Assembly (NCBI GenBank): GCA_033807775.1
Contig: CM066314.1
Coordinates: 94,900,929-94,964,928 of the forward strand
Direction: 5' to 3'
Length of the DNA stretch: 64,000 nucleotides
From: Saussurea involucrata
Lineage: Eukaryota; Streptophyta; Magnoliopsida; Asterales; Asteraceae
A program made the position numbers and the translations under genes. Below the pieces are notes generated by a model. That model saw only the letters and a program-made list of their open reading frames with translations. It did no database searches and had not been told where the DNA came from. Numbering within the stretch: the first letter of the stretch is position 1; each line of letters begins with the position of its first letter. This document shows, piece by piece, positions 39,752-51,651 of the stretch.

Positions 39752-42700
39752 ATCTCCCACTTGCTCAAGAATGTATTATAGAATGATATAGACAGTGGTG
39801 GACGTCTAGCAACATCTCACTGCCCCCAGCAATGTATGACTATAAAAGCCATTCAGTAACATCTAATTCCTACAAGCTCATAGCTTCAATGGATGTAAGA
39901 GGTGTGGTATCAGTTATCCCTTTGTTTAGACATCATGTTGAACATGAGACATGGATCACTATCATTCTCATCTATTGTTCAACTTTTGGTAAGGCGCCTT
40001 AGATGTCTCACTCTTAACACATTAAGAGAAACAAATCCCATCTTGACTACATACGCTTCTCATGCAGTTCATGTCATGCCCAATAATGGCCTTTATAGCT
40101 GCCCCTTTTCAAGAACAACGGTTAACCATATCAAAGCATAACATTCCCTACACTTGAGTCCCAAATATGCATCTCAGGTCGAAGGATACAAAGATACTAC
40201 CTTTATTCAAGAATCACTTATGAAGACGATCCATGAAGTGATCTTGAAACGGGTCAGGTCCAGTACTTGTTCCCTAACAAGTACCTATGAACTTGGTTGC
40301 AATACTTTGCCACTTTTACTCTTAAAAGTCAACCAATCCAATTCATATTAGTCTTACTTCATGGTTGTTCCCACAACTATGATCGACTATGGACATTTAG
40401 AATAACTGGTTTATTCAAGGATTAAAACATGCTAATATAGAAAACAACGAGTATGAAAAAGATCATATCCTATATATCTAACTAAATAATATACTTGTTG
40501 CTTAACTGTTCCAATATCCAAATACTAATTCCAAATCAAATTTATTTGTGTGAACTTTGTGAATACTAACTTCTCTATTTTTTTAACTTTATTCCGAATA
40601 TAGTTAAAGTTTGGAGTAGGTGCTTGGTAATCTGATGTGACATCGGGTCATTTAGCTTGCGTAACGGCACCCACATACTCACAAAAGATTTCTAGATGAT
40701 CCTGAATGGGAGGTATCTACCTAGCTTTTCAATGAACTCTTTCATCCAAGCATCTTTCTTTTGCAGCTTCTAAAGCAGCGGTGTATTCTTATTTTGTAGT
40801 GTATTATGCAATTTTACCTTCGCTTGGAACCTTTTTCAAATGAACTACTTCTTCATTTATGATGAAGACATTTCCCCTTTTGTGATCGAGAACCTTCTCG
40901 ATCTTTATGGAAGCTATCATTAGTGCAACATTTTACTATGATCTTCTTCCAACCCCCAGTTAAGGAACACTTCCTTGGTTCTTTGTAAGTACCTTAAATC
41001 GTTCTTTATAGTCATCCAATGACCTTCCTTCGTATTTCGTTGGTATCTCCTTCTAATGCTCTAAAGCATTATGATACACTCGATCTAGTGCATGTCATGG
41101 TATATATGATAGATCCAATTGCCGAAGCATATGGAATACTAATCATTTTATCTAGCTCAGCCTTTGTGCTAGAATATTGAGACATGCTCAAAATTATGTG
41201 ATATCATACTTGCAAGAAACTACCTTTAGAGCCTTGCATCTTGAACCTTTCAAGATCATGTCTACATATGCACTTTGACTTAAACCTATAAGTCGTCTTG
41301 ATTCAATCTTTAAAGATCTCTATTTCAAGAACAAAATTAGCCCTTTCTAAGTCTTTTATTAAGGAAATACTGTCCGAGCCACAACATGATGTTTTGCTAT
41401 GCCGGAAAGTTAATTTCCAAATACTAGTATGTCTTGCTCATACATGTTTATGAATTTTACTACGCTCCCACTAGTTTTAGTAAATGCATGAGTCATCTTT
41501 TATTTTGATGAAAATTAAACTTTTAATTTTTCTGTGAAAATGAAGACTTCTGCTTTGTGATACTTGTACTGATCCATGAACGGATTGTATCTAAGTGTTC
41601 ATGACTCTAAGCCACTCACCAGATTCAGAATCTGACATAGCACTTTAGCAGTTGATGGGTTTACTAGAACCCAGTCATACATCATTCTTTATTAGTTATA
41701 AGAAATCGATATCTCTCGAATTTCTGAATGATTCTACTAGATTTGCGAACACTTGGTGTTTTTACTAAGTTTCTGATCAATCAAATTGCTCAGTTTCAAC
41801 AACCTTTGTTTGATAACTAGTGCCAACCAATAAGTGCATTAGGTTACGAGGTTCTTGATTTCCTTCAAGTTCCTTAAATCTCCCATTTGCCTTGCCCATA
41901 AAAAACTTGCTTTTCTAAGAACTTGGCTTTGGAACAATAAACAATTTTATTGTTTCTGGGATTGTAGAATCGGTTTCTTAAACAATTTATAGTATATTCT
42001 ACAAAATATGCATTTAGTAGATTTTGGGTCGAGTTTACTTGAAGCTTATTGTCTCACATGAGATTCATAAACCCACGCCTTCAACTAAGATTAAGGATGA
42101 AAAACTTTTCATTCGAAATCTTATAAGGTGTTTTGTCTACCTTTTGGTTGGTGCCATAACATATGGTTTATGGTAACTAGGGCATAAAATTCCGATTTGA
42201 TATAGGAATAGTACTTCTACTCATCATAGAGCGAACCATATTGAATAAGGTTCGGTTCATCCTTTCGGATACACACAATTTCTAAGATGATCCAAAAGTT
42301 CTTGGTTTAGTCACTATCCTCCTATATTAGAAAAAAGCTTTAATGGTCCTGCTGAGTTGTTTTCTTAATCTTCACTTTGAAACAACTTAAATTACATCAA
42401 ATGCTTCATCTTTATGTTCCAAATTCGTCAGTGAAGACTTTGTATTACCTATCACCATGTCTAGACTTGGTTTTGAAAAACAACATACATCAACATGTAT
42501 CAATTCTAACAAAACCTTTTTTTTCTTCTCTATGAATTAGAGAAAAGGAGCTATACTCAACTTTATCAAGATCGCATATATCAAATGAAAATATTTATAT
42601 TTAGTTTCAAAATACCACAGTTTTGAAATTTATACATGCGTTTAATATTTACTTGATTAAGTTGATTATTTCATGTGTAGACTTGATTCAAATCACATTT

Positions 42701-43119
42701 GAGTCTTATGGTGTTTATATAGAACTATGTTTTAGAAGGCTTTTGAGATTCACTTTATTATTCAATTAAGAGGACTAGTTCTCGAAATAGAATAATTCAT
42801 TTTGAATATGAATATAATCGTTTCCAAAACGGTTAAGTGAATTTCATTCAATCAATAAACATGTGACTGAAAAATAATAATTTAGTCAAACTAAATTTAA
42901 ACATTGTTCGAAACAAACTTGTTTAACAATACAAGCCATATGGTTTCATAATAAAATCTCCTATAAGCGTGGTACGCAATCTTGCTTCCTTGCTTATATG
43001 GATCACCATATTGCTTGTCTTTCAGTCATTTACCTTTCTTGATTATCTGTAACATATTACAAAAGTGAGTTCTACACTTAGTATTAAATACACAAGTGTA
43101 AGATAGACAGGTAAAAGTT
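39752..43119 (-). pseudogene. Degenerate pol region of element F
   Basis: No long frame. At about 40600-40790 (minus strand) a copia RNase H is still readable in pieces (EAAKEDAWMKEFIEKLG, then HQITKHLL) with shifted frames. The rest shows short stretches with copia-like composition that I cannot assign. The distance from gag to RNase H is under 3 kb, so large parts of protease, integrase and RT are deleted or unrecognisable. Confidence 0.6.
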
Positions 43120-43751
43120 CTATCTTAAATATTGATATCTGAAGGACTTTCCTTCGTTAGAAAAACATTTATTTCTCAGAAGGACAATCTCCTCTTCTAT
43201 GACCAATGTTGCCTCATATATCACTACATTCAAATTCTTGACAAAAACATCAAATGCGTTGGTCAGAGATTTGAGGATCACATCTACGGCTTTCCCATTG
43301 GAGTAAGGATAGCCAAGTCTATCCAAATAGTCAAGGTGTGTCCTCATTTTGTGAATATGAGAGCTTACGTTTCGGCCTTCCTCCAATTGTATCGAAGCGT
43401 TCACAGACTATATACATTTGGTAATAGACCCTTAATGGGTTTACCATGTCAAATGCCCTCAGTGGAAACGTTTCCATTCTTTCTAGTAAGGATGGAACCA
43501 TGGTTTCAAGCATAAGACGTGATACATCGATAGAGTCATCATTATGTTTCAATCAAGTATCGTGAGCTTCTATGGAGGTAAGAGGAGGTTCTTGAGGACG
43601 AGGTACGATAAGTGCGTATGATTTGTTTTCACGTCTGAGAACGTGTCTCAATTTGTGAAAACCAAATCGGGATGTTTTGAGTGTTTAACTTTTCTTTGTT
43701 AAGAAAAGCTCTTAGGGTTATGTCAATCGTAGTGTTTGCATTTTCGGCCAT
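43120..43751 (-). pseudogene. Gag remnant of element F
   Basis: Minus strand from ATG 43751 (MAENANTT, then NKEKLNTQN), soon interrupted by stops. It continues in 43404-43120 with a UBN2-type gag stretch (LEEGRNVSSHIHKMRTHLDYL, DVILKSLTNAFDVFVKN). No zinc knuckle is visible. The type differs from the gags of A, C and D and looks like an ordinary short copia gag. Confidence 0.75.
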
Positions 43752-45744
43752 CTACAAAATTTAACAAAGTTAATATAGTATTTTCAATATTAATTATTAA
43801 GCAAATTAATTACCCTTTCGTTTTCTAAAAACATTAATTTGCATAAAATCTAGGATCCAACATTGCAAAACAAATGAAACGGTTAGGTGACCTTTATCCC
43901 GTCCATTTAATCCAACAAGGTAGATAACGTTTATCGGTTACATCGAATGTAATTCCTAGCGTTATGGGATCCTTAACAACTTGTTTGTTAATTGGCATGT
44001 TTGATCCCATCTATGCCTTGGGTTTCTAATGCTTAGGTGACCTTTATCACAAAAGATTCCCAATCAAGTCACCCTACTTGAGACAACGTGTGAAACTCAC
44101 ATCCATGTGGTTATATGACCTTTATCCCACAAAGACATAAGAATCACCTCATCCATCTCAAGACAATCCAAGTGGTTAGGTGACATTTATCCCACAATGG
44201 TGTCATAGTGACGTATTGAGTGTTTCTCAAAAGGACGGCATAGACTTGCATTTTGAAAAAGGGATTTTTATAATGTTTTATAATTCTAGTTTTAAAACAT
44301 TTTATTGCATGCATTCAAAGATACATGGTACTTTGATAATTTGAAACTTATTTCTCCTCAAATGGTTCCTATTAGTTTAAATAAAAATCTCAATTTTATC
44401 AACTAATTATGTGTCATCAATTATTAATATCAAATATTAATATTTGAGTTTGAGCACTATAAGAACCACTTATAGTCTATTATTAAACATTTTTATTAAT
44501 TTAGACTATGAGTTTGTATGAGTTTTGAAATCCTATTTTAAATCTCAATTTATTTATATAAAACTTTTAGTACCATATTATTGTATGCATCCAATATTCA
44601 AGGTTCTCTTTTAAGAAACTATTTCTCAAAATTTAACATCTCTATTTTAAATAATTTGGTTAATTTAAAATCTCTATTTTAAAAACAGGTTCATTTAAAA
44701 TCTAATTTTAAAATTTGTCGCTTTATTTTAAACAATTTTAAATAAGCGCGTTTGAACCAATTTTATGTTCTTTACTAGCATGCAATATCCTATATTTTAA
44801 CACATTAAAAAAGAACATAATATGTCACATATATTGCATGCAACTAATAATACATGACACTTGGAGTTTGTATGAGTTTTAAAATCGCCATTTTAACTTA
44901 CTTTGATATTTCAAAATTTTACGGGTTTTAGAATAAAACTTATTTTATTTATAAAACCCATTTTAACCATTTTTTCTTTAAAATGTTACTTTTGAAAAGA
45001 CAAACTCCATATGTTGATTTCCAATTGCATATAAATTATTATCTAGCAATTAAAGTCCTATTTCAACCATGCAAGATAATAATAAAGCAAACAACCAACA
45101 AACATAATGTAAAAGTGCAATAAACAAGTCATTTTTAACTAATGACAATTCATGCAAGCCACATGCATGAATCATCAAGTCTATTCCTAAAGGACAAGGG
45201 ACAAAAAAAAACTTGATGCTCCCACTAGCAAAAACATCCATATGCATGCAAGATCTTCAAGACTCCATGAAGTGTTGTGTTGCTCCTCATCGATTCCGAG
45301 AAATGGTAGTGAACTTCACCAAGAGGCTTCCATTCTTCAATCTTTGTATATTTATGTAAAATACTAATCTATCATTAACTTTTACATATATATAAAAAAA
45401 ATTACAAAGATGAAAAATACCTATTTACTATTACATACCTTATGAATAATAAATATTTCATATTTTTGAATAAAACAACACAACCAACAACAAAGGGTTC
45501 ATGGCTTGTTTATGCACAAACAAACACAAAAATAAAAAACACAAAACATCAAGATTTTTATTTTAAAGGCAACTTTTATGACCAAAATGCATGCAAAATT
45601 TTGGTCACATAAAATAACAATTTAAAAAAAATGCCAAATATGCCATGTATGAATTTCTTCATACAAAATGAAAAATCACCCATGGCTTCCAAAAACCAAG
45701 TATTTTTCATAAAAACAAAAATCTAAACATGCATGCAAAAGATG
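43752..45744 (-). other. Long leader of element F
   Basis: Two kb between PBS and gag without ORFs, strongly AT-rich. At 43879-44200 a motif GGTTAGGTGACCTTTATCCC recurs four times with variations, 70-150 bp apart. Such a long untranslated leader is unusual for copia elements. Confidence 0.6.
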
Positions 45745-45756
45745 GCTCTGATACCA
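45745..45756 (-). promoter_or_regulatory. Primer-binding site of element F (tRNA-iMet)
   Basis: Plus-strand GCTCTGATACCA, two bases left of the right-hand LTR; minus strand TGGTATCAGAGC. Confidence 0.9.
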
Positions 45757-45758
45757 CT

Positions 45759-46655
45759 TGTTGGGTTTTGTTCAAAACAAGATTTCAAAAAACATAATAT
45801 TTGCAACGGAAGCTTAAAATCTTTGAACAACATTAAAACATTTTAACACCCACCAAGGATCCATTTGCATGAACATGAAAGATTAAAACACATACATAGG
45901 GGGTTTTAGAAAATACAACCTTTGTAGTCCTTTGCAAAGTCTTCTAGTTTGATGAAGATGGTGATGGCAAGAACTCAAGGAAGAGTTCCTCTAGAGAAGT
46001 CCACCAACAAGCTCCAACACCTTTTGTATGCTAGTACCTTCTTGATGTTTGATGCAAAGAGAACTCCATAAACAACTCTACAATAGACTTGAGAAAAAGA
46101 AGAACAAAAACACACACACTATGTGTATGTTTCGGCCGAAATGGAGAGAGGAGGGAGAGAGAGTGTGTTGATTTCCTTTTTCAAGTGTTTTTCAAAATGT
46201 TGGTCAAAAGCTTTTTTTATAAGTAAGTTGTCAAGCAAGTATATTAATAAAATATACTTGCACATGCCCATCACATTGCCTCCCAAATTGACCAATCAAA
46301 AGGAACTAGGCCATGCAATGTTACAAAATAAACCTTGTAGTTTTAAGATGGTTAAATTTATATTTTAACTATCTTAAACTCTCTCCTCAAATCCCTCCTT
46401 ACTATCTTAGTTACAAAATAAATCCATCATATGTATTATTTTATATAACCAAAATTTATTATTTGCATCTAATATTATAAATTATATTCAATAATATAAT
46501 TAATAATATTTATCAAGAAATAATAATATTTATCAAGAATCAAAATTCTTATAAATATTAATTCGGTGTCTACTTGTTATTCGGTGTGACCCTATAGGAT
46601 CATATATTACCGGTAATATTATTTTATAATCATTTTTAAGCATATGGAACCAACA
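45759..46655 (-). repeat. Right (5') LTR of element F
   Basis: 897 bp. It has about nine substitutions against the left LTR and a 20-bp tandem duplication around TAATAATATTTATCAAGAA near 46500-46545. Confidence 0.92.
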
Positions 46656-47488
46656 GATGGATGGTATAATTCCTCAACAAAGATCACTGAGATAATTAAG
46701 TCTCATATTCCCATGAGTGATAAACGTGGTCTTGGTTACAAAGCTGATACTCTAGAACCAACCACTGACCGTTCCATGCTTAAGTTTGGAATGTTCGTAT
46801 CCTCTATCCCTGACACTTTCTCATCTCAGTGTTCCTCTTCTAAACCACCTATCCCTGGGGAAATCTCTACCTTAACTTATAAAGGTAAAGAAAAAGTTGT
46901 TTTTCCAAAACCTACCTCAATCTTTAAAAACAAAGGTAAATGAATTATTTTTAATCAAAATCCTCAGAAGGGTACTTTGTACCAAAACTGAACGCCTCTA
47001 AAGCTTCAGTGACTTACCCCTCTGGTTCAAAGAATAAGATCCCTAGATTTATTCAGCGTGGATCTATTCAGCGATCTACTCCTAGAATCAAAGTGGAAAT
47101 TATTGGTAAGATATCCGAAGAACTGAAGGTTCCTCCCATTTCAAAAGCCAATAGCTTACTTGGTGCTGGTCCTTCTAATTCAAAATCAAAAGCTCAGCAT
47201 GCAAATGGTCCTAGAACTACTTTTAGTTATAGGAAATGTTATCATTGTGGACTTACCAATCATATTGCTAGTAAGTGCCCCACAGCCACCCAAGCTGAAA
47301 AGATAGCTAAGGTGAAGATCATTGCCCCCAAGGCAAAGAAGACCACTAAGGTTAAGAAATTAACCAAAGTGAAGACTGACAAAGCTGAATCTTCAAATGC
47401 TGCGAAGACTGCTGAACCTTCCACCTCCTCTTCTACCCCCACTGACAAGTGTGTACACATGGTTAAGTGGGTACCCAAGACAACCTAA
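46656..47488 (+). pseudogene. Gag of element C, C-terminal piece
   Basis: Resumes in phase after F (WYNSSTKITEIIKSHIP, GLGYKAD). A TGA at 46941-46943 and a frame change precede 47009-47488, which carries a second, intact zinc knuckle, CYHCGLTNHIASKC, and the gag end VKWVPKTT before TAA 47486-47488. TGCAGG follows at 47502-47507. Confidence 0.82.
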
Positions 47489-49321
47489 TCCTCCTTTGTA
47501 ATGCAGGTTAAGAAGGGTATCTGGTATCTCGATAGCGGATGCTCTTGACACATGACTGGTAAGAAGAACCTGCTCACTGAGTACAAAGAAGAGAAGGGTC
47601 CCTCTGTAACTTTTGGTGGAAATGGAAAAGGACATACCCGAGGGTTTGGTGTACTCTCTAATGGTACAACAACCTTCAGAAGAGTCGCATATGTTGAAGG
47701 GCTGAAGCATAATCTTCTAAGCATCAGTCAGCTTTGCGACAAAGATAACAAAGTAATCTTTACTAAGGAATCCTGCTTTGTCGCTGACAAAAAGGAGAAG
47801 ATAGCTCTCAGCGGTTATCGTTTGGAAAATGTTTATGTAATAAACATAGACTCAACAACCACTGAGAACTCTTGTTTCTTCTCAAAAGCCTCATCTAATG
47901 TCAACTGGCTATGGCATAAGAGGCTCTCTCATCTCAACTTCAAGACACTAAACACTCTTTCTTCAAAAGAGTTAGTCACTGGTCTACCTCAGCACTCATA
48001 CGCCAAAGAATCCTTATGTTCAGTGTGTGAGAAAGGCAAGCAGACCAAAGCAAGCTTTAAGTCAAAGCAAGTTTCCTCAGTGTCATTTCCTCTACAACTT
48101 CTCCATATGGATTTGTTTGGCCCTGTTAACAAACAATCCATCGCTGGAAAGAAATATACACTGGTCATAGTTGATGAATTCTCTCGATATACATGGGTTA
48201 TGTTTCTCCGTTCTAAGAGTGACACCCCTGAAGAACCCATCACCTTTGTCAGGAAGATGGAAACCCTGAACAACATGACCGTTCGCTCAATAAGGAGTGA
48301 TCATGGGACTGAATTCAAAAACACTTCTCTTGATTCCTTCTTTGAGAGTAAGGGTATTTCTCACAACTTTTCTTCAGTGAGAACACCGCAACAAAACCGA
48401 GTCGCTGATAGAAGAAATAGAACTATTATTGAAGTTGCACGTTCAATGCTCAGCGATTCTCATTTGCCTACTCAGTTTTGGGCAGAAGCTGTCAACACTG
48501 CTTGTTTTACACAAAACAGGTCGCTGATAGTCAAAAGATTTAATAAAACAGCCTATGAACTTTTTCATGGGAGAAATCCTTCAATTAGCTTTCTTCACAT
48601 CTTTGGATGTCAGTGTTTCATACTGAACAATAGAGATGCCCTTGGAAAGTTTGATCCTAAGGCTGATGATGGAATCTTTCTTGGATACTCCTCAGTCTCC
48701 AAAGCCTTCAGAGTCTTCAATCGAAGAAGACAAACTGTTGAAGAAACTATTCACGTCACATTTGACGAATCCCGTTCAGCGAATTCTCGACCTTCTACTG
48801 ATACTGAAGAACTGAATCAGCGGATGTTTTCTCATCTTGGTGATTCAGAAGATATTCCCACTCCTTATACTCATACCGTTGAAGATGATGGTCCTACTAT
48901 CATCCCAAACATGCAGAATAGTGAAGCTGAAACATCATGGGTCTCATCTGTTCCTTTAAACACTATGTCTGCTTCTGAACCAAATGTCTCAGACATTCCA
49001 TCTACTTCTCAGCAATCAGTGAATGAGATGACATCTGCACCTACTCCTCTCTTGGATGATATTCCAGAAGTTGCTGAAGCCTCATCTTCAGCTCCTCCAG
49101 TTCAATTTGAGTCAGCGATTCATGCTCTGGCTCAGCGATGGACTGTAAATCACCCAATTGATCAAATCCTTGGTGATCCAAACGCTGGTGTTCAGACTCG
49201 ACGAAGTGCAGGTAATATTTGTTTATTTGTTAACTTTATTTCTCTGATTGAACCAAAGAAAATAGATGATGCCCTCAAAAGATCCAAACTGGGTCAGCGC
49301 TATGCAAGAAGAGCTGACTGA
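47489..49321 (+). pseudogene. Protease and integrase of element C (broken)
   Basis: Directly after the gag stop the same frame reads GIWYLDSGCS, then TGA (47546-47548 region) inside the protease active-site block, then HMTGKKN and the rest of the protease. The pre-integrase zinc region (LWHKRLSHLNF, CSVCEKGK) and the rve core follow, with Asp in MDLFGP and Asp in RSDHGTEF. The third catalytic position reads QNRVADRRNRT: Glu is replaced by Asp (GAT at 48406-48408) and the preceding Gly by Arg. The frame ends at 49321 because of a one-base gain in an A run near 49277. Confidence 0.88.
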
Positions 49322-50678
49322 ATTCGAAAGAAACAAAGTTTGGAACCTTGTTCGAAGACCAACTGACAAGACAGTGATAGGCACTAAATGGGTCTATCGA
49401 AACAAATTGGACGAACATGGAACTGTAACCCGCAACAAGGCTCGACTTGTTGCTCAGGGATACAGACAAGAGGAAGGTATAGACTACGACGAAACATTTG
49501 CTCCAGTAGCAGGACTAGAATCTATTCGTCTATTCTTAGCCTACGTTGTACACAAAGACTTCAAAGTATATCAAATGGATGTTAAGTCAGCATTTCTCAA
49601 TGGAAAGCTGAATGAAGAAGTCTATGTGGAACAACCTCCAAGTTATGTTTATAAACTGGATAAGGCACTTTATGGCTTAAAGCAAGCTCCACGTGCATGG
49701 TATGACACTCTATCCTCTTATCTCCTAATTGAAAATTTTGAGCGAGGTAAAATCGATAAAACTCTATTTTTTAGAATAGTGAAAGGTCATATCATTCTTG
49801 TTCAGATATATGTTGATGACATTATATCTGGTTCTACTAAGCCTGACCTTTGTACTCGTTTCGCTGATAGAATGAAAGAAGAGTATAAAATGAGTATGAT
49901 GGGTGAGCTAACATATTTCCTTGGTCTTCAGATAAAACAGAATGAAAAAAGAACTTTCATTAATCAGGGAAAGTATGTTAAAGATATGCATGGAATACCT
50001 GTTAATGTCACGCTGTACCGTGGGATGATCAGCTCTCTCCTGTATCTTACAGCTAGCCGACCTGATATTATGTACGCAACCTGTTTGTGTGCACGATATC
50101 AAGCTGAACCTAAGGAATCTCATATGATCGATGTAAAGCGAATCTTTCGTTACCTTAAGGGTACTATGAACCTAGGTCTTTGGTATCCCAAAGATTCAGG
50201 GTTTGATCTAATCGCCTATTCAGATAGTGATTTTGCAGGTTGCAAATTGGATAGGAAAAGCACCACAGGAGGCTGTCAGCTCCTAGGTGGAAAGCTGGTG
50301 AGTTGGACAAGTAAAAAGCAAAACTCAGTGTCCACCTCAACTGCTAAAGCTGAGTACGTAGCCGCTGGAAGCTGCTGTTCTCAGGTCTTGTGGATGAGAA
50401 ATCAACTACTAGACTATGACCTTCAGCTCTCGAAAATTCCAATCTATTGCGACAGCACAAGTGCCATCGCTATAGCCAACAATCCAGTGCTACCCTCAAC
50501 GACCAAACATATCGAAATCAGGTATCATTTTATCAGAGATCATGTGATGAATGGTGATATAGAACTTCATTTTATCCCAACTGACTATCAGTTAGCTGAT
50601 CTGTTCACCAAACCTCTTGATGAGACAAGATTCAACTTTCTCATCAGCGAGCTTGGAATGCTGAACTTTGAAGAGTAA
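49266..50678 (+). pseudogene. Reverse transcriptase-RNase H of element C
   Basis: The RT blocks are well preserved (WVSAMQEEL, WVYRNKLDE, DETFAPVAG, FLNGKLNEEVYV, LYGLKQAPRAWYD) and YVDD is present at about 49810. Compared with A, short deletions lie after EQPP (about 49635) and after GKYVKDM (about 49988, near 27 codons lost). RNase H shows SDSDFAG, CDSTSA and ADLFTKPLD, but STAKAEY has Lys where Glu is usual. It stops at 50676-50678, with no link to the 3' ORF. Confidence 0.88.
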
Positions 50679-51651
50679 GATCTTCAGTGGTTCACATTTG
50701 ATCAGCGATAGGATAAAACAATTATATAACCCATTCTATCATTCTCTCTCTGAAAATAATTGATTCGCTGATATCAAGGTATGTTTTCTCTCTTGCTCGC
50801 TGACGTTCGCATATAAATGCAAGATTTCAAAACAAATCACATCGCTGAATATCTCTTCCTTAACAGGGATACTTTGAAATTTCTTAAACTAACACTGATA
50901 TTTCTATTCAGTGCTTCATGTTTTTCAAAATAGTCCCTGAGCTTTAAAAACCTCAGAGACATCCTAAAATATGAAAGGACGTTTGTGACATCATCACAAC
51001 GGATAAACCCTGGCACGTTCTTTTTCTGACACACGTTTGCACGTTCCGTTTACCATCCAATCAAATGCAAACACGTGTCCGTGTCATGATGAAAATCTTT
51101 CCCGCTCTAGTTTTTCTCTCTCTCAAATCTCACTATATAAACTATTTCGAGTTTATATTTTTTCTTTACGCGAACTTCTTCTCCATGAAAGAAAAGATTT
51201 ACTGTTGCTTATTGAACTCGAGTTTTTCCAGAAAACTGTTCATATTCTTCTTCGACAACCAGGTTAATATTCTCATTATTTACCTGTTTTAACTTGTTTT
51301 TGATCTTCTTGTTGCTTTTAACAGATCAAACAAAAGAAACATTTCTAAAATCAAATCATTTCTTTCATGGTTTTATGAACACAACCTTTTCATGGTTGTT
51401 CTTCAAGTTTAAAACTCAAAATCTTAAACTTTTTCTTCATTCGTTTTTTTTCAGAATCCTTATCTAAAGGAAAATGGAAAACAAGACTTTTACTGGGTTT
51501 GTTTTTCTTTTTCAAAACAAGAAAAACCCTAATCTTGATTAATACATTTCTGTCTGAATGAAATGGACAAAATTCGAAAACATCTTATTGGAAAATCTTT
51601 CACATTAAGACTATTCTTTATCTATGTTCATAGTTGATATGTTAAACAGAA
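50679..51651 (+). promoter_or_regulatory. Spacer before the 3' ORF of C with probable internal promoter and leader
   Basis: Non-coding. Words TCAGCGA/TCGCTGA occur at 50703-50850. Several ACGT cores lie at 51010-51050, a G-box CACGTG at 51072-51077 and a TATA box TATATAAA at 51134-51141, about 510 bp before the ATG. The stretch after it is pyrimidine-rich and contains an intron-like segment: CCAG/GTTAATAT at about 51262 and TTTTAACAG at about 51324. This mirrors the G-box and TATA order in the LTRs. Confidence 0.6.

Larger units (their letters stand above)
38873..46655 (-). mobile_element. Element F: decayed minus-strand copia-type element
   Basis: LTRs of 879 and 897 bp and TSD GATGG. Orientation follows from the PBS left of the right-hand LTR and a polypurine tract right of the left-hand LTR, both on the minus strand. 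The 6-kb interior holds only remnants: a gag start and an RNase H piece. LTRs differ at about nine bases, so insertion is recent although the coding part is badly eroded. This suggests that F was already non-autonomous when it moved. Confidence 0.9.
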
